Positions 23,901-34,985 of a stretch of 64,000 bases of DNA are shown here, one piece after another. Positions within the stretch are counted from its first letter, which is position 1. Each line of letters begins with the position of its first letter. The notes beneath the pieces are model-generated. The model had not been told where the DNA came from and did not search any database. It was given only the letters and a program-made list of their open reading frames with translations. Both the position numbers and the translations under genes were made by a program. Source of the stretch: Parelaphostrongylus tenuis (Eukaryota; Nematoda; Chromadorea; Rhabditida; Metastrongylidae); contig JAHQIW010002093.1 in NCBI GenBank assembly GCA_019055375.1, positions 124,001-188,000 on the forward strand, written 5' to 3'.

Positions 23901-25846
23901 TATGCTGCACGAAATTTTTTTTCTTCAAAGGAAAAAGCCATATACATGCGAAAAGGGTTATATTCCCAGCTGTTATTGGGCATTTTCTCACAATTCCTTG
24001 ATGTTTTTGTAATCAGTAGCATGAAAAATTTCAATTCTTATACTAACCTTGTTGTTATAATACTTCCTCAGTACGTTCTAACACTAATTGAAAGACGACG
24101 TTATGCACTCATAATCTATTTTTTCGATTTATAGTGGATTTTTGAGCTAATATTGTTCGATTTTAACTCTTGTGATTTGTTCATGCTAAAAAAGCTCTTA
24201 TTATCATTAGTAGAACTTTTGCAAACGTATCTCGAAGGAGAATAACGCTCAGCTGTCTTGAAAACTCTTACTTTTGGAAATAATTTCTGGCGTGTGCAAC
24301 CGCATATCAAGGATTGCGCGCGTAAGACTTTGGTTTTTTCTAGCAAAGAACTATTCTGTTCATTAGCCAAGATCGAGTAGTTTTGAACGGTATGTTTTAT
24401 TTCTCAAATGACTTGTTTTTTGTGCTATAAGAGCTAAAAGAATTACGTTTCACATATGAAATTTTCTCTCCGGATGAAGTTTTTCTATGAATAATCAATA
24501 ATCGTTCAATATCGCAAATCTCAACGATTCAAAGACGTATTTCTTTTTAATGAAACTCCTTGGAATACTGTAACAGTCAAAAGAAGATTGCGTTTCGTAC
24601 TCGAAAGGGTGAGATCTCGCCACATTAGCCCCAAGTTACAGTGTTTGCAACATACCGATTAACTGCGAAACGTAATCTTTTTTGACTGCTACAGTACAAT
24701 AAAGAGTCTTTTTGAAAACAAAGAGACTAGGGAATTGCCGAGATCAAGCTATTGAGCGATTATTAGAGAGCTAGCGGAAAAGCTTGTTCAGCGAGAATTG
24801 CTTGTGTCTGAAAGACAATTTTATTTTCACTGCTAGAGCACATTAAGAAAGCCATTCTGACAATAATGTGCACGTTCAAAATTGGCGCTATCCCAGCTAT
24901 CATGCAATTTTCTGAGCCTCCCAAAAAATCAGATGCGAACATCGAAGGTGATCAAAATTTTTCAAGATCTCCTATCCTTTTAGTTGTTACAGCTCCATAA
25001 AGAAAGTACACTGTCGAAATTTCAAAGATTTTCCCTATCTAAAGATAATAAATTGCCTGAGAAAAAAAGAACTTCATCCGGTGAGAAATGCTTGAATGTG
25101 AAATAAAATCTTATTCCGATTGTTTAGCGCAAAAAATAGCCCCTTTATGAAATCGATTACGTCGTTCCAATTCACTTGATCTTAGTTATCGAATAGGTGC
25201 CAAAAGCCTTGCAAAGTTAAAATTACAATTTTATGAAAGGGCTCAAACAGAGTGAAGAGAACGGAAAGAAACCGGTATATCTCCATCTCTCCCTCGTATA
25301 CCATAGGTATGAGTGAAGAATTCGAACGAGGTTACGTTTTGATATGAGGAATGGGACTCTAGAGTGCACTAATAATAAAAAAATGTTGACAATTATCGAT
25401 GATCTCACGCAATGAACAGCACAATTCTTGACGAACTATTCATTGCTTTCAATTTTCACCCAGTATGGTGGATTTTATACAATATGAGAAGATTATATGA
25501 AAACTGAAAGAAATGAAAGTTAAATTTGCGTGAACTGTAGGTAGGTATGTACAAAATATCATATACATTTTCAATAAAGGTTGTCAATATAGCCTTTTAT
25601 ATAGATTTGGCTTTTTTTTGAAAGTGTGGATTACAAATAGAACATTTACGTACTTCCAGTAAAAGAACCCTATTGGACTCTGTTCTATCTTATTTGATTA
25701 TTTGTTGACATAGAAATCCCATTTGTTGACGAAAAAAGTATGAATTACATTTGAAAGAAAACTACCACATTAGCCTTGGAGCAGGCGGCGACAGTCTATT
25801 CGTAGCCGTCCGAGCAGCCCGCCAAGCGAAAATGGCGCCGTCCACA

Positions 25847-25900
<54 letters not shown>

Positions 25901-28900
25901 CAGACGAAACAGAATCAAAGAAACGATTTTTTATCTATAAATTAGCACAAATTTTTTATAAACAGTTAATGTTGGCTAAAGTTTTGACGCTTTCGCGCTC
26001 ATCAGAGCCACGATGATCCGCATTGAGATCACTACAATTCTTCCTGTTGTGATGCAGCTTTTCGTGGTTGTCGATTCGAGGACAAGTCGAGTATCGAGGA
26101 GTTGATCACCGTACAAAAAATATCACTTCAAGCTTAGATTTCAAGTTATGGTACGATTTAAAAGCAATGTAGTCTCAATATGACGTGAGAAATACGATGA
26201 ACAATTTCTTCATAACAACTACTATTGAAAAATGATCTGTCTAGATGGTCCGACTATCTCTAAATCTCGGCATGACCAAAAAAAATGCGAATTTCTCACA
26301 AACTATCCTTTTCTTCATTTAAAACTTGCACGAAGTTATTACTTCCCTTCCCTGAAAGTTTGACGGCTAACGTTCCAGCGACAACGCCTTCGTGCAAGCA
26401 TAGACTTAGATATCATACCATACCTGATTACTCGATTAATATTTTGCATGTATCAGAAAATTTAATATGAAAAAGATCAACAGTCTAGCCATTCTGGCAA
26501 ATTTCACCTTATTCTGAGTTATTTGAGAGCAGTAAACACCTTCAAGACCTCCGAAAAACGTGTATGGCTCTGGCGTAGCAACTTCGGGTAAGGCTATACA
26601 TATTCTTAGGAATTATATAGTGGAACAACCTCGTGCAAGTTTTAAATGAAGAAAAGGACGGTCTATCTAAAGTGGAAGTGTAAATGAAAAACTGAAAACT
26701 TTGAGGTATGGCTGTTCATTGAGATCCTCATTACAATAGAAAGCAGGAAATATTCTGCAAGTTTCTAGAGAAACATTCTACGTTTTGGGTAATTTATCTA
26801 GTTTTTTACCCTTTTCACTGTGACGCTTGAGTACTTTTTTCTAGGTATTGGCTGTGAACGAAACATGGCTACCACGTTGCGATCACGGGCAGTTTTTCAC
26901 TAACGTCCCAATGGATCCAACAGTCGCACACAGCACCGTGCTGAGGGGCATTCCAGACGATTACAAATACCTCTTCCAAAAAACAATGATCTCTTTTCAT
27001 TATGCTTTTACTCAGATATCTGATCAATTTGATTGGTACTTCAAGGTGAGTCGAACAGGAAGGCATTATCGTTTACATACTTTGACCAATCATCTCTATC
27101 ACCTGTCGTCCCGTTGATCGTCGAGTGTCTCGATCGGGTACCAACAACACTTCCATTTTTCCCTATCGCGTGCAAGAGTAGCCCAGTGGGTCCTCCTCGC
27201 TCTAGGGGGGATTCGCTGAACGTCATATCTTTATTCTATACCTTTCATAAAGATATCGGACCAACGGGTCGATGGTCTTCCAGTAGAGCGCTTGATGTCC
27301 CGAGGAATCCAGTCGGTAACGGCTCTCGTGCATCGTTTGTCGTTGAAACGCATCATGTGTCCCGGCCCACCTTATTTTCGATATCGTGGCGTGGTAGAGC
27401 GGGCGCCTCTAATTTTCGATCGTTGACGTAGGTCGAAACTTCGGGTCCTTTCTCTCATTTGCGAGATACGATATGCTCCTGGCATCCACATTTCGACTGC
27501 GCGTGCGACAACGCCAAGTGATCTTTCATCCTGCTTACGTAGCGATCAGGTTTCTGCTGCATACTTTAGGGCAGGATAATCGTCGAGTCGAAAAGGTGGG
27601 CACGGAGTCGGATGTTCTTTGTTCTCTTCGATGACTGCGTTCAATACTACTGATAACTGACCCATATCTGCTGCTGTATTGAATATTAGCGAATATGATA
27701 TGTGTTATCAAAATGAAGACGCATATATTGCGGTTACTAGGGATCCTATGCATCAATAACTGCTTGTTAATTCGATATCTTGTACCAAACCCGACGCATA
27801 AAGATCAGTGACATAACTCATTGCGAACAACAGACACCAGTTTGTACGCAAGACATGGATTGAACCAGCTCATAGGTGATATGAATGAAGCAAATGCATT
27901 CAACTTTACTACTGTTGTTCGATCAACCCCTAAAGCTTTCTTATGCTCTATCCTTTATACAGGCACATGTATTGATGCGCCAATTAAAGTAATAATACGA
28001 TCAATTCCGATCAGAAAGCCAGAGGCGACACGCTGTTTTGATAACCTACATGACAACATTTTTACAAAGGAAGGACTCTCCAAGTTACTGCAACGCACGG
28101 CTCACAAGCAGATTTTTGCATCACCGTCATCACATATATTGTAAGAATCTTGCCACTTCCTGAGTTTGCTTCCTCGTATTCATCGCTCCAAAAGTCTTTT
28201 AGTATGCCGCGTGATGATCCGGTTGGTGGAAGATTTTGCCTTCTACATGAACGTCTTAGTATGTCGATAGATATTACCCTCTTTGCGATCTTAAGGATAG
28301 CCCATTCAAACCTGTAGACTTGAGGAAAAGGGTTGGAGGAAGGAGCCAATCCCCGTTTTCTAAGGTGCGTCACTAGTGACTGCGCTATTCCGTCACCACC
28401 ACATACTGCTCAAATAACTTTTACAAAGAGATATCAACAATTGCCTGAGTACACCGAGTATACTATGCTGAGGCATGTGGCGAACACAGAAGTCGACGTG
28501 GAGGTTAACGGACAAAGAAAAGAGCTTGAACCATGTTTGGAACTTCTACACAACCCACTAAAATATGGTCTGATACCACGAGCACCTTGGTAAAACGAAT
28601 CAAAAGTGAGATATGGACTACAGGGTCATGTTATATGGAAAATAGCGGTTTATGAAGAAGAAGAAGATGCATAGTGATTCCAAAAGAATGCATGCATTAT
28701 CTAGAACGATCACACTTAGAATAGGCTGTCGTGGCTTGTGGCTCACGTCATCCAATCGCTTTCAAGTATGGAAGCAGGTCATGAAAAGGGAATGGCACGT
28801 CATCACACTAAAAGCAAATCATCATTATTGATCACACGCTGGGATGGGAGAATGTCCAGAGGGGCAATATGACGCAGAGATTGTCATTCTTAGACCGAGT

Positions 28901-31900
28901 ATTTGAAAAATATAACGATACAGATCATAGAGGGTTTCTCTAGCGAGTAGTTCCAATTTTCTAATCAAATTAATTTTTTCTCGCATTCTCACCAGAACAA
29001 TACATTTACTAAGGCTGACGATGACACTTATGTAATAATGGAACATATGTACGAATATCTGGCCACACTCGATCCTACGGAGCCCTATTACCTAGGATAC
29101 ACTTTGAGACCTTATCTGGTAAATATCTGCTTCCATTTTTCATACGTGACTAATGATATATAGACTTCTATATACTGTTCGATTGATCGATAGATTGAGT
29201 GTAATTTTTCATACTTAATTTATTCATGCTATATTTTATTCATACATGATAACAAGTATTTTTGTTACTTTATAAGTACCTGGCCACATTGGATCCTACG
29301 GTGCATCTGGTTAACTTTTGTGATCTCAACTATCAGACATCGACTGCTATAGTACCAATATCAATAACAATAATAATAACCCATGACAAGTGATAGTAAT
29401 GAAAAATTAATAATGATTGATAATATCATCCAAGAACCGAATGAATTGCCATTGTTCTGAATCAATTCGAATTTTAGAAACGAGGTTATAACGGAGGTGG
29501 TGCCGGTTATGTTTTGAGTCGTGCAGCACTAAAGTTGTTTATAGAACGCGCCTTTTTTGATCGTTCAATATGCCCTCTCGATTTCCATGAGGACGTCGGA
29601 ATCGCCAGGTATGAGAAATCAAACCTATAGCTTGTACCACTATGCGTATGCATGACATAGAGGTTAAAGGTGTTGTGCAATAAACAAAGTCAACGGTTCA
29701 ACCCATTCACTGAACTTATCGGAGGCTTAACTCCTGCGTTGTCAGGCATTGCTACCGAACTTGCATAGAAGTGTGAAACAATGAAAATTTATAGATCGGC
29801 AAGCTTTTACGAGACGTAGTGCGAACAAAATTCCAGTTACGTGCGCTCAAGCAATTGTGCAATGTACTGAATGGATCTGAATGCATTACGCATATTCATA
29901 GAATTAATCGACGCTGAGCACTTTTCGTTTGTTTATACTAGGCTTTTATCTACGCACAAAAACCGTAGCCGATGAAGATATTAGACAGTTAGTTCCACAT
30001 AAATAAAAGACCTAAATTATTGCCACTTCTTGAGGTGCCTGCAAAATATCGAAATCTTTCCGCATGACACAAGGAACAGAAAAGGCCAACCTCGTTTCAA
30101 TACTTACCGCCCAACTTACATGTTCAAAGGAACAATTCCAGCAGAATGGCATTACTACAAACCACATAAGGTAGGTGGCATTGTCCGTTTGTAATATTAC
30201 GTAGAAAAAAAAAATAGCAAAATAAAAATAAGAATGAAAAATAAAATCAAGAATTTATTGTAGAACGAAAGTAGTGAAAACTAATAGCAAAAAATAGTGA
30301 GCTATCTAACGACAAATGAAGACAAGACCCTCTTTCGCCAGACAAAAATTTTTTATCTGAGTTCGATATTAATAGCATGTTTTAAGCTGTTTGTCAGGTC
30401 TAAGTGCTAGACAGGCGCTTGTTTAGCCCTGCAAAACTAAAAGAGTCCAAGAGGACGAAACAGGCGTCTGTCTAGCACTTAGACTTGATAAACGGCTCAA
30501 AACATGTCATATCATTATCAGACTATCATTGTCTTTAAACAAGCTCTACAAAAGCGGTCGAATGGCGACGTTTTATGACAGGTTGGGGAAAAATTTCTGA
30601 GAAAATGCTTGTAAATTCTTGAGTATAGCCCATTTTTTGTGTTTTTGGACTCATTTGAAAGCCCGCCTTCTCTCGCGTTGATTGGTATATAATTTATCTA
30701 CCTATTTCAACATACAGTGAACAGGCGAGCAGATTAGGTGGTTAATGATGCACGAATGGCTGTTCGGTTCAAGTGCATGGCACCAGTCTGATTTGGGGCT
30801 AAGACACAGTTGGCAAAGGTGCACTGTACAGTGGTTCAAAAAGTTTGACGAAGGTGAAGGAAGTTTCCTTCAATGGAGCACTGGTTGCGCGACAAAAAGT
30901 TGGGTACCGATATTACATTCCATAATTCGGTCATTCATTTCTTAAACACCAAGAAATCGGAATTATGTTCTCGCGGAATCGATCTTTTGCCGGAGAAGTG
31001 GCAGGAAGTGTTTCAAGTTAAAGAGGAGTACTTTGACTATTAGTCTTTTTTCTTCTTCTTCTTCTTAATAAGACGGAGAAAAAATTCTGAGAAGATGCCT
31101 TTTAAACATTTATTTATGCAACTATTACACCCTTCCTTGTTCTTGTGTAATAGGCGCATAAATAAATGTTTTACAAGCGACTTCTCAGAACTTTTCCCAA
31201 CCTATTAAGAGTGTTAGTAATTATTCGAAAGCTTAAATCTCTGGCTACTGCCCTACATGCTCCTTTGTGGAGACCCTTCTATAACGCTGTAGCATTCAAC
31301 ATAGAACTATGTTATACACCAACCGCTCATTCTCACTACTACTTTGCTGGAAGCACGAAAAGCATATGATCGTGTAGAGAAAATCTTGTAATATCAGAGT
31401 CAAACGTTTTGTGTTGAGTTCCCTTTGAAGCGGAAAAAATATCTCGAATAAATAGCGAAAACTGCGCTCCACATGTGTAGCAGATCAACGCGATCGATCC
31501 AACTGCCGCATGGAATCGACGGCCAGCATCTGCCTCTGCTTCCCCCAACCCATACACTACCCAAAAGCATTACACATCCATGTGGAATTCAATTTCACTT
31601 TCTCTGACACGCTGATCTCGAAGGTTATTTCAAAAAACAGTAAGTTTAACCAGCTAAACTTAAGCTATCGTATGGTTATATATGAGCTGAGGGAAGAGCT
31701 CCGCCCTGGGCAAATGTGCGTGCCTCAAATATAAATGTTTTCTTTTTACTACAGCGTTATAGAAAGAATTATAAAAGCGAGAAAATGTTTTGAGATTATA
31801 TAAGAATAACTTACAAACTATGTAAAATTTTATTATTACTATTACATTATATTATTATCTAAATTTCATCATTACTAAAATTATATACAAACATAGATTA

Positions 31901-32750
31901 TTGGAAGACTTTTTTGAAAACGCATAGATGGTGCCCAAGAATTTGAGCTTTTAAATGATTACTAACTCTCTGATAAAAATTTTTATAAAACGACAGAGAT
32001 CGGTTCTTGATTTGTCGCCGAATAACAGAAAAGATCCCATTTTTTCGAAGTATAACTCGAAATTCACATAGCAATCAATATGAGATAATTTTTGAGCATT
32101 ACAGTTTTTTGGTTGCAACAGTTCTTGCTTTCATCAGTTGCAAAACGAACTACTTTGAGGCAATACATTACGCTCATACTTTGCAAGCATAGAAATGGAA
32201 TTCTTGTTAATATTCGACCATAAATAGCATTCGCCTGAGCATCACGGTCAAAGAATAGACACTCTTGAAAAATAATTTCATAAGAAGAGATTTACGAACT
32301 CTCATGTTGATCCATACTTATATTCTAACGTTTTGATGATATACACTATTCAAGGGCCGTAAATGGATTGCGCCCGAGCTTATCACTATTCATCACATTT
32401 CATGGGAGGAGATGCTAACAATCGATGATATGCTTTACCGAATGCGTTCTCCACAACTATCCAGTTTGGGTAAATCCACAAAAACAGAATCTACTGAAAC
32501 GAAATTGATAGAAAAGAAATGGATAGAGGCGAAATCGACAAATATGAAGAGGAAATCGACGGTAACGAAAACGAAATCGACGATGACAAAATCATTGAAG
32601 GTTGAACAGTTGAACGAAATTACCGTCGTTGACGAATCGTTAGGCCAGAAAGAAAACGGATTACCACCTGACATATCCACAAGTAATCTCAAGGAAAACA
32701 CAAGTTCCACCATTCTCATAAACACTGATGATTTCGGTGATCCACAATAG
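20938..32750 (+). CDS. Core-1 beta-1,3-galactosyltransferase-like enzyme (GT31, Fringe fold), 5' end missing
   Basis: Predicted type II Golgi enzyme adding galactose to O-linked GalNAc. Exons: 20938-21048, 23039-23153, 26845-27045, 29014-29118, 29478-29608, 30035-30170, 32355-32750; all junction phases match, giving 397 residues after the missing first exon. Exon 1 listed carries the signal anchor (IITFLFAFTLSGVIIAI). Then RLLCFVLTSPKYYATR, the sequon NET, WYFK|ADDDTYVI (DxD metal site), NGGGAGYVLSRAALKLF, CPLDFHEDVGIAR, MFKGTIPAEWHYYKPH and ITIHHISWEEMLTIDDMLYR. A Lys/Thr/Ser-rich tail of about 95 residues follows. The usual Cys pair before the ISFHH block is absent (GRKWIAPELITIHH). Acceptors at 29014 (ttactaag) and 30035 (cttgag) are weak but keep the family alignment. 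C. elegans has several paralogues, so orthology is unresolved. No Met in the first listed exon. Confidence 0.85.
23591..23731. repeat. Near-perfect palindrome (MITE-like hairpin P1)
   Basis: 40-bp arms (agaaattttttacatctttg caccatgcag... and its complement) match with one or two differences around an AT-dinucleotide centre. Lies in an intron of the galactosyltransferase gene. Confidence 0.75.
24566..24696. repeat. Palindromic MITE-like element P2
   Basis: Ends tactgtaacagtcaaaagaa and (revcomp) tactgtagcagtcaaaaaag continue into gattgcgtttcg / gattacgtttcg arms. About 131 bp, intronic. Confidence 0.7.
25852..25898. repeat. (TA)n microsatellite
   Basis: Uninterrupted alternating TA seen directly; about 75 bases before the hammerhead-like motif at 25973-26010. 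Confidence 0.95.
25973..26010 (-). ncRNA. Hammerhead-ribozyme-like motif, one core change
   Basis: Minus strand: stem I TGGCT, core CTGATGA (all seven bases correct), stem II GCGC-GAAA-GCGT (one G-U pair), then CAAAAC where GAAAC is expected, then TTT and the pairing stem I strand AGCCA. Stems I and II pair fully and helix III would be very short (AA/UU), as in retroelement hammerheads. The G12 to C change should weaken or abolish cleavage. Position beside a TA microsatellite fits a Penelope-type insertion (inference). Confidence 0.5.
27090..27760 (-). mobile_element. RTE-type reverse-transcriptase C-terminus, decayed, antisense in intron
   Basis: On the minus strand fragments read NIRLRAHLFDSTILPALKYA, then frame-shifted blocks equivalent to 'RMKDHLALSHAQSK', and the tail SPLERGGPTGLLLHAIGKNG with RSRHSTINGTTGDRDDW. 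The order matches the end of RTE ORFs and the copy at 227-1069. It is fully inside the 27046-29013 intron of the galactosyltransferase gene, in antisense. Confidence 0.65.
29274..29313 (+). pseudogene. Decayed partial duplicate of the neighbouring exon
   Basis: aagtacctggccacattgga followed by tcctacgg copies the exon at 29014-29118 (YLATLDPT reading kept), then jumps to tgcatctggttaac, equivalent to that exon's last bases and donor (ttatctggtaaat). About 35 internal bases are missing. It sits 155 bases downstream of the parent exon. Confidence 0.6.
30368..30522. repeat. Fold-back element P4
   Basis: Left arm aatagcatgttttaagctgt ... aagtgctagacaggcgc pairs with right arm gcgtctgtctagcactt ... 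acggctcaaaacatgtcat. Half copies at 19290-19375 and 54150-54240. Confidence 0.7.
30580..31204 (+). mobile_element. Internally deleted mariner element, copy D2
   Basis: Left end caggttggggaaaaatttct, HTH-region fragments MMHEWL and RWFKKFDEG-like words, then the same jump as D1 to the C-terminus, GIDLLPEKWQEV and EEYFDY plus stop near 31041. The right end is doubled as an inverted repeat: 31075-31127 mirrors 31142-31204, both carrying aacatttatttatgc-type sequence and the ctgagaa terminus. Transposase catalytic domain absent. Intronic. Confidence 0.75.
31205..31400 (+). repeat. Satellite S1 unit
   Basis: gagtgttagtaattattcga, then aagcttaaatctctgg and ctggaagcacgaaaagcata. Shares block order and about 50 in-frame codons with 4377-4560(-). 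Directly abuts the right end of mariner copy D2. Confidence 0.6.
31915..31965 (-). repeat. Satellite S1 motif, inverted
   Basis: Minus strand agagttagtaatcatttaaa then agctcaaattctt matches the S1 start motif. Confidence 0.45.
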
Positions 32751-33239
32751 CGGACTTTACTTAGCTATGAAAGAAGGTAGGTGTTTTAGTCAACAAACGC
32801 CTTAGAATTTTGTAAACTCCAAACTGTTACGAAGATTTATTGGAGAAACCCCTATTATTGCTAGGAGAGCCTTTCATATTGTGTTCATTGTTAAAATCGC
32901 GTCTTTCATCTACGTTGATGGCGAGAACCAGCTATGCCCAATTAATTGTATATTTGAACTGTATGAAATTGTTCCGCAACTGATGAATGAAGAAATTTTT
33001 CTCAGAAGCGTATCTCAAAATCTATTGCTTCAAAAGAGTCTATAAGAACAATAAAAAAAGACTTGAAAGTTATACCTAAATTGCTGAAGGGTGACAGTGG
33101 AAGAAAATTAAACAGAACACCATGATCAAGAATGGTAAAAGTGATCCTTAAAAATGAAGTAAACATCCTCGTTGAGTTAACCTTAACATGTATTAATAAT
33201 ATTATGGTTTACTGATGAACTCAAATCACGCCGAGAAAA

Positions 33240-33475
33240 GTGCTTTTGAATTGCAGTGGTTAGAGCTGGCTCAGTCATACAGACTTGGCTGTTGATTTGA
33301 TACCGCTTTCACGGTTCACCGAGCATTTGATCTCTCCAGTGCGACAAATTGGCACCTCTCTTATCAGGTCAACAACTCTAACTTATTAGATCGATGACCC
33401 CCAAAAGTCGTTATATTGGGCCAGATATGAATTCAGTCACTTTCAACTATGCTTAATCAAAACCAGTTGGTCGCT
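33240..33475 (+). repeat. tRNA-headed SINE-like element, diverged
   Basis: gcagtggttagagctggctc head, ggttcaccgagc/tctctccagtgcgacaaa body and gggccagatatgaattcagt tail align with the copies at 18.3 and 34.7 kb. Confidence 0.5.
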
Positions 33476-33839
33476 GATTCGAATCCATGCCTGGGTTAAA
33501 AATCTTTACATTGTTTGGGGTTCAAGAAATCACTATCAGACTAGTCTGCGAAGACGAAACACCAATTCGTGAAGGTAGGTTTGCAGGACTTCACAATCCA
33601 AAATTCCATTCAACCAGTTCTACGGTTTTGCTATTGCATGGCGCATATTGATCAACGTGAAGGCTTCACGCATGTGCTTGGAAGATATCGAACCTCATTA
33701 GATGCTTTGAAACTTTTACTTTAGCCATCATACTCGGAAACCACATGTGACGCTATTATCTATCTAGCTAACAGTTTTGTACAACTTTGATGTCAATGCA
33801 GTGTGTACTGCGCTAGGTAAAATTTTCCGATGAAACCCT

Positions 33840-34110
33840 TGGGATGAAAGTCAGGGATCGAACCGTTATCAATGGAGATTATGCGATGACATTTATAGAA
33901 GAACGCAGAGTAACTGAAGAGTTGAAGGCTTGTAGAACAACAGTTTCAAAATACTTTAATCGAAACGGAGCGTCGAAAAAAGGGAAGAAAGCTCTCGACA
34001 ATTGGCCACCACAAGACCTGAACAGAAGCAAGCACATATCGTTACGAATTTGACAGCACACTTTTTTTTTGCAATGAAAACGTCTTTGAATAGCATTTTG
34101 GCATGCGACA
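33840..34110 (+). pseudogene. Mariner transposase fragment M3
   Basis: The 69-codon ORF at 33844 reads ELKACRTTVSKYFNRNG then KKALDNWPPQDLNRSKHI, equivalent to the mariner 'HSTVSRHL..IGKVKKLDKWVPHDL' segment between HTH and catalytic domain. 'FFFAMKTSL' follows after a stop. Confidence 0.45.
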
Positions 34111-34721
34111 GAGAAGTATATCTTGCTTAATAAACAAGAATGATCGACACAAAGTTTATGAAAGAACCACTAAAATATATTTGTAGACCACTTCCCACCA
34201 TAAAACTTTACCAGGATTTCTTTGGATTTAGTAAAATCATCCATTCTTTGAAGCTTTTCACATTGGAGAACATTTGAACCGTGATAATGTCCTCATGTTT
34301 GCAAACTGAACCAGTAATTGTAAGGCCAGATTCGCTACATATATAACTCAAGACACGCTAGTAATAAACGAAACCATGTAACATGTTTAATGTTCATTTT
34401 GCTGATATAAGATCTTTTCCCAGGCTTCGCTGACTTCATTTCACTCAGACATCTACCTCGTTGGAACAAACAACGTTGTATTACACCTAGTACAACTTAT
34501 GAAAGCCCTGATGAGCTTCTACCAAAGTGATAGATTCAAACGAATTTGAAAGTGAAAGTCGAAAGTACGAGCATCAAATGCGATTTAAACAGCAATTTTT
34601 TTTTTCATAATAGCAAGAGAAGCCGTTTATCGTGGTACAAATGCGACTTGTTGCGTTAGCCATGATATAGTTTAATTGGAATTGTCACTTCAAATTTCTT
34701 CTCTAACAATATGGAAATAAA

Positions 34722-34985
34722 GTCGCGTGGCGTGGTGGTTAGAAATGCCCTGCGCGACACATAGGTCGAAGGTTTAATCCCTCGCTCAGGGCTCACCAGG
34801 CAGTTTATCCCTCCGGTGCCGACAAACTTCTACTAGACTTGTCTAGGAGGATAACAGCATTGACTTGATACATCGGCAAGTCACTGCGAGTCATTGGAAA
34901 GGCCATATCGGCATTCAATCTTTTCTAATACCTGATGAGATCAATACGGGGCGCATCCTTCGGGGATTGGGTGAGGAATGAACCT
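34722..34985 (+). repeat. tRNA-headed SINE-like element
   Basis: gtggcgtggtggttagaaat A-box-like head, gtcgaaggtttaatccctcg B-box-like block, body agtttatccctccggtgccg and tail gccatatcggcattcaatc, ending gcgcatccttcggggattgg. Close to the 18.3-kb copy. Confidence 0.6.

Noticed and set aside
27033..27431. 132-codon plus-strand ORF
   Set aside because: Begins inside a real exon and runs into antisense of an RTE fossil; a by-product of both.
28062..28373. 103-codon minus-strand ORF
   Set aside because: Lies in the galactosyltransferase intron, no family match; may be part of the RTE debris but I could not align it.
32435..32725. 96-codon minus-strand ORF
   Set aside because: Antisense shadow of the Lys/Thr-rich last exon of the galactosyltransferase gene.
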